Assembly: GCA_045545735.1 (NCBI GenBank)
Contig: JAZQBM010000003.1
Location: 35,133-99,132, forward strand
Source of the DNA: Fimenecus sp045545735
GTDB lineage: Bacteria; Bacillota; Clostridia; Oscillospirales; Acutalibacteraceae
Direction of reading: 5' to 3'
Length of the DNA stretch: 64,000 nt
The translations under genes and the position numbers were made by a program. The notes below the pieces were generated by a model, which was not told the DNA's origin, ran no database searches, and worked only from the letters and a program-made list of their open reading frames with translations. Positions 1 through 8,691 of this stretch are shown piece after piece (position 1 is the stretch's first letter; every line of letters begins with the position of its first letter).

Positions 1-663
1 GATATACCCTGCACGATACAGTAAGAGTAGCGTTAAAAGTCTGCTCATTCTTCCGTTACCGTCGTTAAAGGGATGTATACAAAGGAAATCGAGAATAAAC
101 ATAGGAATCAGCAACAATGGGTCGGCTTCGTTTCTATTCATTGCATCATCAAACGCTTGGCAAAGGTTGTTGATTGACTCGGCTGTCTCCCAAGCAGGAA
201 CAGGTTGAAATCGAACAAAACGATTACCGTTTTCATCCGTTTCTGCAATAACATTGTCAGCGTTTTTGTATGTTCCGCCGATTAATTTGCCACTAAACTT
301 ATACAAATCACGGTGTAACTGCAAGATAATAGCGGGTTTTACAGGAATATAGTCATGGCTTTCGTGGATAGTTGCCAACACATCACGATACCCCGCAATT
401 TCTTGCTCGTGTCGAGATTTGGGTATTGCCTTATTTGTAACAAGTTTTTTTATACGGTCATCAGAGGTGTAAATACCTTCAATTTTATTTGACGCCTCTG
501 TACTTTGAATTTTAGCAATTTCTACAAGTTGAGTAAGCGAATCGCTTTTTGCTTCGATAAAAAGATTCTGTTCGCCTTTATATTCATGTATTTGTGAAAG
601 CAAGGACACAATTTCAGGTGTCAACAATACTTGCCATTTGTTATTGAAATTGTAATTTCTCAT
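1..663 (-). CDS. Fic family protein (partial, C-terminus outside window)
   Basis: The reading frame starts with ATG at 663 behind an AAGGAGAT ribosome binding site and is still open at base 1, so 221 codons are seen and the C-terminus is missing. The Fic signature HPFNDGNGRMSRLL lies near the window edge. Fic domains transfer AMP or another phosphate-containing group to hydroxyls of target proteins, with this His as general base. An N-terminal SNKIEG segment (within TEASNKIEGI) fits the (S/T)xxxE(G/N) inhibitory motif, so this is an intramolecularly inhibited class II-type Fic. It is the last gene before an attR-like junction, which suggests element cargo. The target is unknown. Confidence 0.9.
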   Translation of the reverse strand, partial: MRNYNFNNKWQVLLTPEIVSLLSQIHEYKGEQNLFIEAKSDSLTQLVEIAKIQSTEASNKIEGIYTSDDRIKKLVTNKAIPKSRHEQEIAGYRDVLATIHESHDYIPVKPAIILQLHRDLYKFSGKLIGGTYKNADNVIAETDENGNRFVRFQPVPAWETAESINNLCQAFDDAMNRNEADPLLLIPMFILDFLCIHPFNDGNGRMSRLLTLLLLYRAGYI

Positions 664-711
664 AGAACTATCTCCTTAATGCGTTTCTGTTATTATAATT
701 CTACAAGTAAT

Positions 712-740
712 ATTATATACGCATTTCAATTTAATGTCAA
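712..740 (-). promoter_or_regulatory. fic promoter with overlapping inverted repeat
   Basis: TTGACA (735-740) and TATAAT (712-717) are 17 bp apart and read towards fic. An 11-bp inverted repeat, TTCAATTTAAT at 725-735 and ATTAAATTGAA at 771-781, places one arm between the two promoter boxes. It could be an operator; this is inference. Confidence 0.6.
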
Positions 741-860
741 CGATTTAATTTAATCAAATTTTCAAAAATGATTAAATTGAATTTTGTTTGATGTAATTAA
801 CCTTAATACATATAAATCGTATGTTCTTGTCGATTTGTGACACTCTTAAACCGAATTCTT

Positions 861-1019
861 GCGGTTTATTTGCGGTTTATTTTTGTAAAATGTGGTTTAT
901 TTGCGTGAAAGTTGATGAAAGGCAGAAGTGCCGAAACCGTTGATATATAAGGGTTTGTGGGACTTTATGAAAGTTGGTGAAATCCCTTTACCATATTTCG
1001 AGTCTCTCCTTCTGCGCCA
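861..1019 (+). other. attR-like element end: arm repeats plus tRNA 3'-end fragment
   Basis: Three direct copies of (G/T)GGTTTATT lie at 861, 872 and 892. Two copies of TGAAAGTTGRTGAAA lie at 906-920 and 968-982. Bases 997-1019 then read exactly like a tRNA 3' end: T-loop TTCGAGT, T-stem CTCTC, acceptor strand CTTCTGC, G73, CCA. No matching T-stem, anticodon arm or D arm precedes it. This is the arrangement expected where an element integrated by tyrosine recombinase into a tRNA 3' end rebuilds the tRNA at its far end and leaves a fragment here. The element would extend left, out of the window. Confidence 0.6.
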
Positions 1020-1055
1020 AGAAAGTCTGATAGATTATCAGGCTTTCTTTTTTTG
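1019..1055 (+). terminator. Rho-independent terminator behind tRNA fragment
   Basis: A 12-bp stem (1019-1030 with 1038-1049, one G-T pair) is followed by a T-run. It abuts the CCA of the tRNA fragment, so it was probably the terminator of the tRNA transcript before integration. Confidence 0.75.
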
Positions 1056-1090
1056 CTTTTTTATTTAAAAGATGAAAAATTAAAAAACTA

Positions 1091-1114
1091 ACTCCCACTC
1101 GGTTGAGTGGGAGT
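1091..1114 (-). terminator. Terminator of the GH31 operon
   Basis: ACTCCCACTC and GAGTGGGAGT form a 10-bp stem with a 4-nt loop, just past the GH31 stop. T-rich tracts lie on both sides, so it may work in both directions. Confidence 0.75.
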
Positions 1115-1133
1115 TTTGTTTGGTTATTATGTT

Positions 1134-3509
1134 TTATTCAAGTGCGAAGACGGCTTCGTCGAGGCACATTCTTAAGGATTTTGCTTTTGTGCATCTGATA
1201 AAGTTTCTGTAATCTTTTTCAGTTTCACAACTTTTAAGTCTTGTACTGGTAAGAAGTTTTTTCATATTTGAGCCGTTGAGGTGAATAATGCAATCAAGTG
1301 CACGTTCACGAACAGGTTTATTCTTTCTTGCAACAACAACAATAAGAGTTACTGTGATTTCATCTTCAACACTTATTCCGCTGATTTTAACAAAAGATTT
1401 ACCGCTTGTTACCGGTGTAACTATGCCATTTACCATAACTTCAACTTCATCAAAATCTTCAACATCTTTGAAGTTAAGTGTATATTCACGTTTTGCAGGA
1501 ATACATTTGAGTGATTTACCACCATTAATTGTAAACTTAATGGTATTTTCTTCTTCAGCTACTGTCATTGTAGTGATTGAATACTCGCCATTCTTATACT
1601 TACCTGTTTCGCCGTCATCTTCATAGAAATTAAATGTATTATTACCACGATAGATATCAATTTCAAGACGTTCAGGACATTCCCAAGAATTTCCATTATC
1701 TTTTGACATTGGAATAATCGCACCCTCTTTAGCGAGTACGGGTATTGTATTAATTGGGCTATTAATTACTGTTTCCTGACCACCTTTATAGATTTTGCCG
1801 TCAAAAATGTTTGTCCATCTGCCCTCAGGTAACCACACCTTTGTTGCGGCAGTTTTTGTTTTTTCATCCATTTTTGTTGTTACGGGACACACAAGAAGTT
1901 CTGAACCAAAGAAATACTCATTTCCATATTCAAAACTTTCTTTATTGTCAGGGTATGTATAATAAAGTGGTTCACAAAGTGCCCTGCCCTCATTATATGT
2001 ACGGTAATTCATAGCATAGATATATGGAATCATTTTATGGCGAAGTCGCAGATACTCTGTACCGAGAGTTTCAGCCTCCCAACTAAAATTCCAAGGTTCT
2101 TTACCGAGAACATCAAGATTAGTTGAATGAAGTCTTAAAATCGGCAAGAATACTGCAAGTTGAAGCCAACGAATATAGAGTTCATCATCGTGGTCACCCA
2201 TCATATGACCGCCGATATCGTGACTCCACCAAGTATAACCGCAATTTGCCGCATTAGCGGTGAAATATGGTTGGAAGTTGAGAACGCTCCAATTAATTGC
2301 AGTATCACCTGAAAATCCTAAAGGATAACGATGCGAACCGATACCTGCATAACGTGACAAAATCATTGGTCGACGCTCTTCACGGTCAGTATCAAGATAA
2401 TGATAGTGATTTAAAAGCCATAACGGGTCAAGACCTGCTTTTTTACTCTTTGTACCCTGTTGCCAGTCAATCCACCAGAAGTCAACGCCCTCTTTTTCAT
2501 AAGGATGATGAAGAATATCAAAATACGCATTAATAAATTTCTTATCAGTCAAATCGAACTCGACTGACTGTTCAGTAGATTTGTCGATACCCATAGCCTC
2601 TGCCATTTGTGGATACATATCTTCAAACGCACGAACACCGTCTGCAGGATGAAGATTAAGAGTAACTTTAAGTCCCATATCGTGAAGTTTCTGCAAGAAG
2701 CCTTTATAATCGGGGAACAAATCAGTATTCCAACTATACCCTGTCCAACCGCTACTTAAAATATTACTTGATTTGTATTTTTTGTTAAACTGCTTTTTAA
2801 GGTCAACCCAATGCCAATCCATATCAACAGTTGCGATTGTAAGTGGAATATCACGGCGGAAGAATTCTGACATCAAATCTTCATACTCTTTCTGAGTATA
2901 TGCACGATAACGGCTCCACCAGTTACCGAGTGTATAACGAGGCACAAGTGGTGGCATACCTGTAATTTTATAGAAATCATTGATACCACCAATATAATCT
3001 TTGCCGTAAACGAACACATAAATATCTTTTGTGCCGTCTTCACGGGAAGAAAGTGTACCGTCTTCATTCAAAAGCAATGTTTTACTATCATCATAGATTG
3101 ACACGCCGTCTGTTGAAATAATACCGTCATCAAGTTCTTTAGGACCATAAGTCTGGTCAAGAGTACGGGTTGTTCCTTTAAGGTTATTTGATGAGTCGTA
3201 TGTAAGTTTATTACCATCAAGGATTGCATATTTGAAACTACCCGTATGGCTGTTTACACATATTTCTGTTTTTTCAGTTTTTATTGTTAAAGTATCTGCA
3301 TTTTCAGTTGTTGTAAAATCAACTTTACCAAAATTTCTGTACCATATGCTTTGTGATGGTAAATCTGTAAACTTGCAGTCAGTTGAGAACTCAACACGAA
3401 GCATTGTAGCAGTAAGAACTGTCACACGCACATTATTACTGATTACAATATTATCTTCACAAGCTTTTGCATCGGTTTTTGCCAAAAGTTGTTTATTCAA
3501 TTCTGACAT
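1134..3509 (-). CDS. Glycoside hydrolase family 31 (alpha-glucosidase/alpha-xylosidase type)
   Basis: A 791-residue protein without signal peptide, hence probably cytoplasmic. The N-terminal beta-sandwich (about 1-190) precedes a TIM barrel with the GH31 landmarks DMDWHW near 230, WWIDWQQG with D348 as the expected nucleophile, and GFSGDTAINW with D402 as the expected acid/base. C-terminal beta domains follow. GH31 enzymes release alpha-glucose or alpha-xylose from oligosaccharide ends with retention. The exact substrate cannot be read from sequence. The last 60 or so residues are basic and not obviously conserved. It lies 15 bp behind the GH36-like gene, in one operon, so the two probably act on the same alpha-linked glycan. 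Confidence 0.9.
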   Translation of the reverse strand: MSELNKQLLAKTDAKACEDNIVISNNVRVTVLTATMLRVEFSTDCKFTDLPSQSIWYRNFGKVDFTTTENADTLTIKTEKTEICVNSHTGSFKYAILDGNKLTYDSSNNLKGTTRTLDQTYGPKELDDGIISTDGVSIYDDSKTLLLNEDGTLSSREDGTKDIYVFVYGKDYIGGINDFYKITGMPPLVPRYTLGNWWSRYRAYTQKEYEDLMSEFFRRDIPLTIATVDMDWHWVDLKKQFNKKYKSSNILSSGWTGYSWNTDLFPDYKGFLQKLHDMGLKVTLNLHPADGVRAFEDMYPQMAEAMGIDKSTEQSVEFDLTDKKFINAYFDILHHPYEKEGVDFWWIDWQQGTKSKKAGLDPLWLLNHYHYLDTDREERRPMILSRYAGIGSHRYPLGFSGDTAINWSVLNFQPYFTANAANCGYTWWSHDIGGHMMGDHDDELYIRWLQLAVFLPILRLHSTNLDVLGKEPWNFSWEAETLGTEYLRLRHKMIPYIYAMNYRTYNEGRALCEPLYYTYPDNKESFEYGNEYFFGSELLVCPVTTKMDEKTKTAATKVWLPEGRWTNIFDGKIYKGGQETVINSPINTIPVLAKEGAIIPMSKDNGNSWECPERLEIDIYRGNNTFNFYEDDGETGKYKNGEYSITTMTVAEEENTIKFTINGGKSLKCIPAKREYTLNFKDVEDFDEVEVMVNGIVTPVTSGKSFVKISGISVEDEITVTLIVVVARKNKPVRERALDCIIHLNGSNMKKLLTSTRLKSCETEKDYRNFIRCTKAKSLRMCLDEAVFALE

Positions 3510-3524
3510 ATAATCCCCTCAATC

Positions 3525-6212
3525 CTATATTTCGTCAAAGTTTAAAGCTTTAGACATAACCTTAAGTTCATTAACCTTATCACTAAGTGTAATTTCAGCA
3601 TTTTCAAGGGCTGTGCAATACTCATCACCATTATAAACTGAACAAGCAAGGTTACTGTTGACATAAAGTTTTACAAGTCCATTTGGTTCACATACAACTG
3701 TGATTTTATCGCCTGTATTTAATGCGATATCACCACGACTTGTTTTGTCGTTAAAGCGAATTGCACCGTAACCTTCACGGTTGCTTACATTGATTACATC
3801 GCCAATTCCAAGCAATACGCCGTCATCTACATTATTGAGAGTACATTGAACTGTGAAATCTCTGCCACAAGGTGTTTTTGCTTCTTCACAAATGAAATCA
3901 GCATAATACTGACCTTTGAATGTAACATCAGTAAAATCACCGAAAGCATTTTTCACCGTCATTGACACATATGGCTTTTTAACCGGATTTTCAAAGATAA
4001 TTTTTAATGTGCTGTAATCTTCAAGCAACTCAAAACCAGATATTTTTGCATTTGATGAAATCATTTCAGCATCAATATATACTCTATCATCAAAGAAAAG
4101 CAACAATTCAGTTGATGAATCAAATCTGCCGTAAATAAGTTGTGGTAATTTTTCTTCAGCTTGAGAAAACTTCATAATAAGTGCTTCAAGCGGTGCAAGG
4201 CTTATTGTAATCTGCTCACCGTAATGGTATGTTTTTTCATCAGTTTTTTTATCATAAGGATACACATAAACCATTTTAAGATTTTGCATATCTTTATTTA
4301 CGCCGATTGTTTCGTCAAGAGTTACTGTAATACTCTGCTGACAGTCTGCGGGGTTACGAAGGGAGATAATTCCTTTATTTTCACTCCAACAAGAGTATCC
4401 ATAGGCCTCACCTTTTTCGGGACAACCGCCAATAAACTGTGATGTTTTAAGAGTTTCATACTCATTACGAATAAAGCGTAAAGCGTCTGCATTAATACGC
4501 CATTTTGCAGTATTAAACATATTGTATGAATAGTAAAGTTCCCAGAATGCAGTACCGCGTGTTGCCATCATAAACATATATTTACGGAATTCTTCATCTG
4601 TCATTGAGATTTTAGCGGTATTGCCATAGATTGGGTCGTGATTATAAATGAATTCGTGAGGAAATTGATAATTTCTTGTAACGCTGAAATCGTAATAGCA
4701 ATTATCTCGATATGTAAGGACTTTATCAACGTCACGGTCGCTTAATTTCTCACCTTTTTTAGTTTTATCAATAAAGCCTATATCACCACTATTTTGAATC
4801 CACAAGGAGTCTGAATACTGTAAAAACCAAGGACTTGCATTACAGTAGCTTGTCTGGTTAATCCACAAATCTTTACCTGCACTTTCACGGGTAATACGGA
4901 GTTTACGGAATATATTAAGCCAATTTTCCCACATTTCTGTGTACTGATACATATCATTGTATCCACCAGTAATATGACCGTGATTTTTTGAAGGACATGC
5001 TTTGAGTAAAAATCCGTCAAGTTTCCAATAATTTATATCAAATTTACGGTCATTTTCAAGGTAATATTCTGTAATATTCTTTATATATTCAGTTGATGAC
5101 ACACATACATCATTTGCAGCACGGTTAAAACCGCCTTTACCTGCCTTTTCCATATTTTTTGCAAATAAAGGAGTTTTACTGTTATAGCCACCACGTGGAC
5201 CATTCCACAAGCCGAAATGTGATGAAAGCTTTCTTGCCATTGTTGCGGCAGGATATAATTCGTTTGGAAATTTCTTATTGAATTTCCAGAAGTCTGCATC
5301 CCAATCTACAAACCCATCATCAACCACATAAGAATCAAGTGGTGATACCATTGTTTTTGAAAGATTGTTTTCAATCTGCTTAAATGACTCAATGATATTT
5401 TCATTTGTAATATCGTGCATGTGGTCATACCATGAGTTATATTGAAATCTTGGCTTTATTTTTCTTGAAATTTCACGTATATATGCAAGAAAATCTTCAC
5501 GAATAACACGTAAATCATAGCTTCTTGCCGCACCAACAACTGTATTCCAGCATCTGTATGTATGACCGCAATTAAGCTTTAATTCGTCAAAACGCTTACC
5601 TGTGAAATAACGACAATAAAGGGTACTGTCGTCAATGTTATTCTCGGCAAGTGGGAATTCAGAACCAAAAAACAAGCCGTTAAGATACACAGGTTGACCT
5701 AATGCACTATGGTATTTACTTAAGTATGCCTTATCGATTTCACCAATAGTCCATTTCTGCTCAACATTTTTTACAGAAATGTGCTCACCGTCAATATAGT
5801 CAATGGTGATAAGGTGTTGACGGTCAGGGTCAATCATCATTTCAATATATTTACGCATATAATGTTTATTGTCGTCAATCTCTACATTTTCGATAAATGT
5901 AATTCTTGCTCCATTATAAGCATAAGGCTTGAACACAAATTCTACTCTACGTTTAAAAATATTCACATTATCAAGTTCAAGGCTATTTGACGATAAAAAC
6001 TCTGTTTTATAGCCAAAAAATTTTTTAACCTTAAACGCAACAAAGAATTCTGCAGAAAAGTCGTTAAATTTTACAGATTTTTTGCCTGAAATTCTCTTAT
6101 TGATAATTTCAGTTGTTAAAAGTTTATTGTTTTTTGTAGAAAAACGTCTTTCAATGTAATCGTTACCGATAGTTGCGGTATTGTTTTCAAAATAAGCATA
6201 AGCACCTGACAT
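3525..6212 (-). CDS. GH36-like alpha-galactosidase family protein with C-terminal beta domain
   Basis: An 895-residue protein, no signal peptide. The central barrel (about 255-580) has the order typical of clan GH-D: YNSWYD near 258, VVDDGF near 296, YWKLDGF with D399 as the likely nucleophile, and QNSGDIGF with D477 as a possible acid/base. The nucleophile segment is WKLDG rather than the KWDMN of classical GH36, so this is a divergent branch and alpha-galactosidase activity is not assured. The last 200 residues look like a beta-sandwich. Its start lies 2 bp after the stop of the upstream C_GCAxxG gene, and the GH31 gene follows. Possible alternatives are alpha-N-acetylgalactosaminidase or another alpha-retaining hydrolase of the same clan. 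Confidence 0.75.
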   Translation of the reverse strand: MSGAYAYFENNTATIGNDYIERRFSTKNNKLLTTEIINKRISGKKSVKFNDFSAEFFVAFKVKKFFGYKTEFLSSNSLELDNVNIFKRRVEFVFKPYAYNGARITFIENVEIDDNKHYMRKYIEMMIDPDRQHLITIDYIDGEHISVKNVEQKWTIGEIDKAYLSKYHSALGQPVYLNGLFFGSEFPLAENNIDDSTLYCRYFTGKRFDELKLNCGHTYRCWNTVVGAARSYDLRVIREDFLAYIREISRKIKPRFQYNSWYDHMHDITNENIIESFKQIENNLSKTMVSPLDSYVVDDGFVDWDADFWKFNKKFPNELYPAATMARKLSSHFGLWNGPRGGYNSKTPLFAKNMEKAGKGGFNRAANDVCVSSTEYIKNITEYYLENDRKFDINYWKLDGFLLKACPSKNHGHITGGYNDMYQYTEMWENWLNIFRKLRITRESAGKDLWINQTSYCNASPWFLQYSDSLWIQNSGDIGFIDKTKKGEKLSDRDVDKVLTYRDNCYYDFSVTRNYQFPHEFIYNHDPIYGNTAKISMTDEEFRKYMFMMATRGTAFWELYYSYNMFNTAKWRINADALRFIRNEYETLKTSQFIGGCPEKGEAYGYSCWSENKGIISLRNPADCQQSITVTLDETIGVNKDMQNLKMVYVYPYDKKTDEKTYHYGEQITISLAPLEALIMKFSQAEEKLPQLIYGRFDSSTELLLFFDDRVYIDAEMISSNAKISGFELLEDYSTLKIIFENPVKKPYVSMTVKNAFGDFTDVTFKGQYYADFICEEAKTPCGRDFTVQCTLNNVDDGVLLGIGDVINVSNREGYGAIRFNDKTSRGDIALNTGDKITVVCEPNGLVKLYVNSNLACSVYNGDEYCTALENAEITLSDKVNELKVMSKALNFDEI

Positions 6213-6213
6213 T

Positions 6214-6651
6214 TTATTTCAACTCTCCAAACAATATTTTTTCTGTTGCCAAAGCGGCATCTTCTACTATTTTTACGCAAGGGCGTTTTTGATAATATTC
6301 GGCTGTACGAGCCTCAGGAACACTTGAAATTTCAGGTTTTGAAAGCCCTAAAAGTTCTTTACATACAATCGAGGAATTTGTTTTTTTGAATTCATCTACA
6401 ATAGCACGGACTTTCTCATAAACTTCTGCTTTATCGAGTTCAGGGTATTTAAGACCAACAACCATTGCACTACCGCTTACAGCACCGCAAACTTCACGCA
6501 TTCTACCAACGCCACCGCCAAGTCCTATTGAAACTGCCAAAGCCGTTTCTTCACTTAATCCTAAATCAGTTGCAAAGGCTACAAAAACTGCTTGCGAACA
6601 ATTTTTGCCTTGCATAAACAGTTCTACTGCACGTTCTGAATATTTAGACAT
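6214..6651 (-). CDS. C_GCAxxG_C_C family protein (putative redox protein)
   Basis: A 145-residue protein with the hallmark order of this family: an early Cys (GKNCSQAV, about residue 18), a glycine-rich GLGGGVGRMREVCGAVSGSAM segment with the CGAxxG motif, then single Cys residues near 97 and 125. The spacing suggests an iron-sulfur or other metal/redox site, but the biochemical role of the family is not established. It is the first gene of the operon with the GH36-like and GH31 genes (2 bp gap). A redox function for this pathway is only inference. Confidence 0.8.
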   Translation of the reverse strand: MSKYSERAVELFMQGKNCSQAVFVAFATDLGLSEETALAVSIGLGGGVGRMREVCGAVSGSAMVVGLKYPELDKAEVYEKVRAIVDEFKKTNSSIVCKELLGLSKPEISSVPEARTAEYYQKRPCVKIVEDAALATEKILFGELK

Positions 6652-6727
6652 ATTAAAATTCCCCTAAATTACCATATTTATTTAATTTTAACATAATGAT
6701 TATATATTTTCAATAAATTAACAAAAA

Positions 6728-6756
6728 AATCCTCATTCCAATAGGAATGAGGATTT
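6728..6756 (-). terminator. Terminator of the ribosomal protein operon
   Basis: Complementary arms around CCTCATTCC / GGAATGAGG form a stem with an ATA-type loop. On the minus strand it is followed by a T-run. It lies just past the rplL stop. Confidence 0.85.
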
Positions 6757-6774
6757 ATTTTCAGTAGTCTTAAA

Positions 6775-7152
6775 TTATTTAAGAGTAACTTTTGCGCCAA
6801 CTTCTTCAAGTTTAGCTTTGATGCTTTCAGCATCTTCTTTAGAAGCTGCTTCTTTAAGTACTTTAGGAGCACCGTCAACAACTGCTTTAGCTTCTGCAAG
6901 GCCAAGACCTGTAACTTCACGAACAGCCTTGATAACCTTAATCTTTTCAGCACCAACTTCTGTAAGTTCAACATCGAACTCTGTCTTTTCTGCTGCTGCT
7001 TCTGCACCACCTGCTACTGGAGCTGCTACTGCAACTGCAGCTGCTGCTGATACGCCAAATTCTTCTTCTACTGCTTTAACGAGCTCTGAAAGCTCAAGAA
7101 CTGAAAGAACCTTAAGTTCTTCAACGATTGCCATAACTTTCTCTGATGCCAT
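6775..7152 (-). CDS. rplL: 50S ribosomal protein L7/L12
   Basis: 125 residues, the usual length. The N-terminal dimerisation helices (about 1-35) are followed by an Ala/Gly hinge (about 36-55) and the C-terminal domain with EKTEFDVEL and the conserved GLGLAEAKAVVD helix that contacts translation factors. Several L7/L12 copies bind L10 to form the ribosomal stalk. It is the last gene of rpmG-secE-nusG-rplKAJL, 48 bp after rplJ, with a terminator directly behind it. Confidence 0.98.
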   Translation of the reverse strand: MASEKVMAIVEELKVLSVLELSELVKAVEEEFGVSAAAAVAVAAPVAGGAEAAAEKTEFDVELTEVGAEKIKVIKAVREVTGLGLAEAKAVVDGAPKVLKEAASKEDAESIKAKLEEVGAKVTLK

Positions 7153-7200
7153 GGTAATTTACCTCCAAAAATTTTTATAATAGTTTAGTTTATTTTTTAA

Positions 7201-7716
7201 TTATTCAGCAACTGGTGCTGCTTCGCCATTTTTGTCAACGATAGCCTGTACGGCACGTGCAAAAGATGCGATAGGTGCGTTGAACGCACTGAGTACAGTA
7301 GCAAGCAATACTTCTCTTGATGGGAGTTTTGCAAGACTGTCGAGTTTGTCAAGACCGATAACCTCACCGTCGAGGTAACCTGTCTTAAGGTTGAAATTGT
7401 CATTCTTCTCAGCATATTTACCGAGAATTCTTGCTGCTGCAACATAGTCATCTTTACTTGTTGCGATAGCAGTTGTACCCTCGAGGGCACTGCTCATATC
7501 AGCAAGGCTTGTTCCGTCGATGGCACGACCGAGAATTGTGTTCTTTACAACTGTGTATTCAACACCTGCTTCACGGAGCTCTTTACGAAGTTTTGTATCG
7601 TCTTCAACGCTGATACCTTTGTAATCAACAACAACACCTGCGATTGAAGCATCAAGTCTTTCTTTAAGAGCAGCCACCTGCTGTTTCTTTAATTCTAAAA
7701 CCTTCTCGCTTGGCAA
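7201..7716 (-). CDS. rplJ: 50S ribosomal protein L10
   Basis: L10 anchors L7/L12 dimers to 23S rRNA through its C-terminal helix. I place the start at TTG 7716 (protein MPSEKVLELK, 171 residues). An in-frame GTG at 7725 overlaps the AGGAGG itself, whereas the TTG is 8 nt beyond it and gives the usual L10 N-terminus. The RNA-binding N-domain carries VVVDYKGISVEDDTKLRKEL and VKNTILGRA. The C-terminal end is Ala-rich. It is preceded by an L10 leader with its own promoter, so rplJL can be transcribed and autoregulated apart from rplKA. Confidence 0.97.
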   Translation of the reverse strand: MPSEKVLELKKQQVAALKERLDASIAGVVVDYKGISVEDDTKLRKELREAGVEYTVVKNTILGRAIDGTSLADMSSALEGTTAIATSKDDYVAAARILGKYAEKNDNFNLKTGYLDGEVIGLDKLDSLAKLPSREVLLATVLSAFNAPIASFARAVQAIVDKNGEAAPVAE

Positions 7717-7729
7717 ACGATTCACCTCC

Positions 7730-7880
7730 TATTAAATTTATAAATGCGCTTGCAAGGGAGAAAAAATATGCCTCTTCTGCAAAGACAGAAAAGGCATAGA
7801 AACATTTTAAATAAATGCTAATATCCTCGGTAGGCAGTTTATAAACTTTATGCAAAAAGCACCTACTGTCTTTGGCAAGC
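7730..7880 (-). promoter_or_regulatory. Ribosomal protein L10 leader RNA with attenuator
   Basis: Between rplA and rplJ the transcript carries the L10-leader signature (GCCAAAGACAGTAGGTG, then CTGCCTACCGAGGA). It ends in a hairpin at 7767-7798 (TATGCCTTTTCTGTC / GAAGAGGCATA arms) followed by a T-run, which is a terminator ahead of the AGGAGG. Known leaders of this family bind L10 or L10-L12 and shut down rplJL. The terminator here suggests control at transcription. Confidence 0.85.
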
Positions 7881-7886
7881 TAAAAT

Positions 7887-7915
7887 ATATTAACATACCC
7901 TTTAGGGTTTGTCAA
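7887..7915 (-). promoter_or_regulatory. Promoter of rplJL
   Basis: TTGACA (7910-7915) and TAATAT (7887-7892) at 17 bp spacing, just upstream of the L10 leader. The spacer contains the small palindrome ACCCTAAAGGGT. Confidence 0.75.
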
Positions 7916-7923
7916 TAGTTAAA

Positions 7924-8631
7924 TTATTCAGCAACTACTGTTACTGTAAATTTGTTAGGATTGATTTTTACACCAGGACCCATTGTTGAAGCAACTGCAA
8001 CTGACTTAATGTACTGTCCCTTTGTTGCTGCTGGCTTTGCTTTAACGATTGCTTCCATAAGTGTATCAAGGTTTTCCTTGAGTTTTTCAGTACCGAATGA
8101 TACTTTACCGATTGGGCAGTGGATAATGTTTGTTTTGTCAAGACGGTACTCAATTTTACCTGCCTTAGCTTCTGTAACAGCCTTAGCAACGTCAGGAGTA
8201 ACTGTACCTGCTTTTGGGCTTGGCATAAGGCCACGAGGACCGAGAACCTTACCAAGACGACCAACAAGACCCATCATATCAGGGCTTGCGATACATACGT
8301 CAAAGTCCATAAAGCCACCCTGGATTTTTTCCATAAGGTCTTCTGCACCAACATATTCAGCACCTGCTGCAAGAGCTGCATCAACTTTGTCGCCTTTTGC
8401 GAAAACTGCAACTCTAACGTTTTTACCTGTACCGTTAGGAAGAACAACTGCACCTCTAACCTGCTGGTCAGCGTGACGTGAGTCAACACCAAGGCGAACA
8501 TGAAGTTCAACTGTTTCATCAAATTTTGCAGTTGCACCCTTTACTGTAATGTCAAGTGCTTCTGCAGTATCATAAAGTTTTGTTCTGTCGATAAGCTTTG
8601 CGCTTTCAACATATTTCTTTCCGTGTTTCAT
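7924..8631 (-). CDS. rplA: 50S ribosomal protein L1
   Basis: 235 residues, usual length. It starts MKHGKKYVESAKLIDRTKLYD, with conserved LHVRLGVDSRHADQQVRG near 45-62 and the L1 signature GLVGRLGKVLGPRGLMPSPKAGTV near 121-144, which contacts 23S rRNA at the mobile L1 stalk. L1 also represses its own operon by binding mRNA in many bacteria. A GGAGG lies just upstream of the ATG. It follows rplK in the same operon and is followed by a separate promoter for rplJL. Confidence 0.98.
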   Translation of the reverse strand: MKHGKKYVESAKLIDRTKLYDTAEALDITVKGATAKFDETVELHVRLGVDSRHADQQVRGAVVLPNGTGKNVRVAVFAKGDKVDAALAAGAEYVGAEDLMEKIQGGFMDFDVCIASPDMMGLVGRLGKVLGPRGLMPSPKAGTVTPDVAKAVTEAKAGKIEYRLDKTNIIHCPIGKVSFGTEKLKENLDTLMEAIVKAKPAATKGQYIKSVAVASTMGPGVKINPNKFTVTVVAE

Positions 8632-8691
8632 AATTTAATTCCTCCAAAAAAGTGGTTAATCGGATTCTGATTTTTCCTCCCACAAGGAGAA

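Noticed and set aside
922..1019. A complete tRNA between GCAGAAG (about 922) and CTTCTGCGCCA
   Set aside because: The acceptor arms would pair, but no D arm, anticodon arm or T-stem 5' strand can be formed; only the 3' end is tRNA-like.
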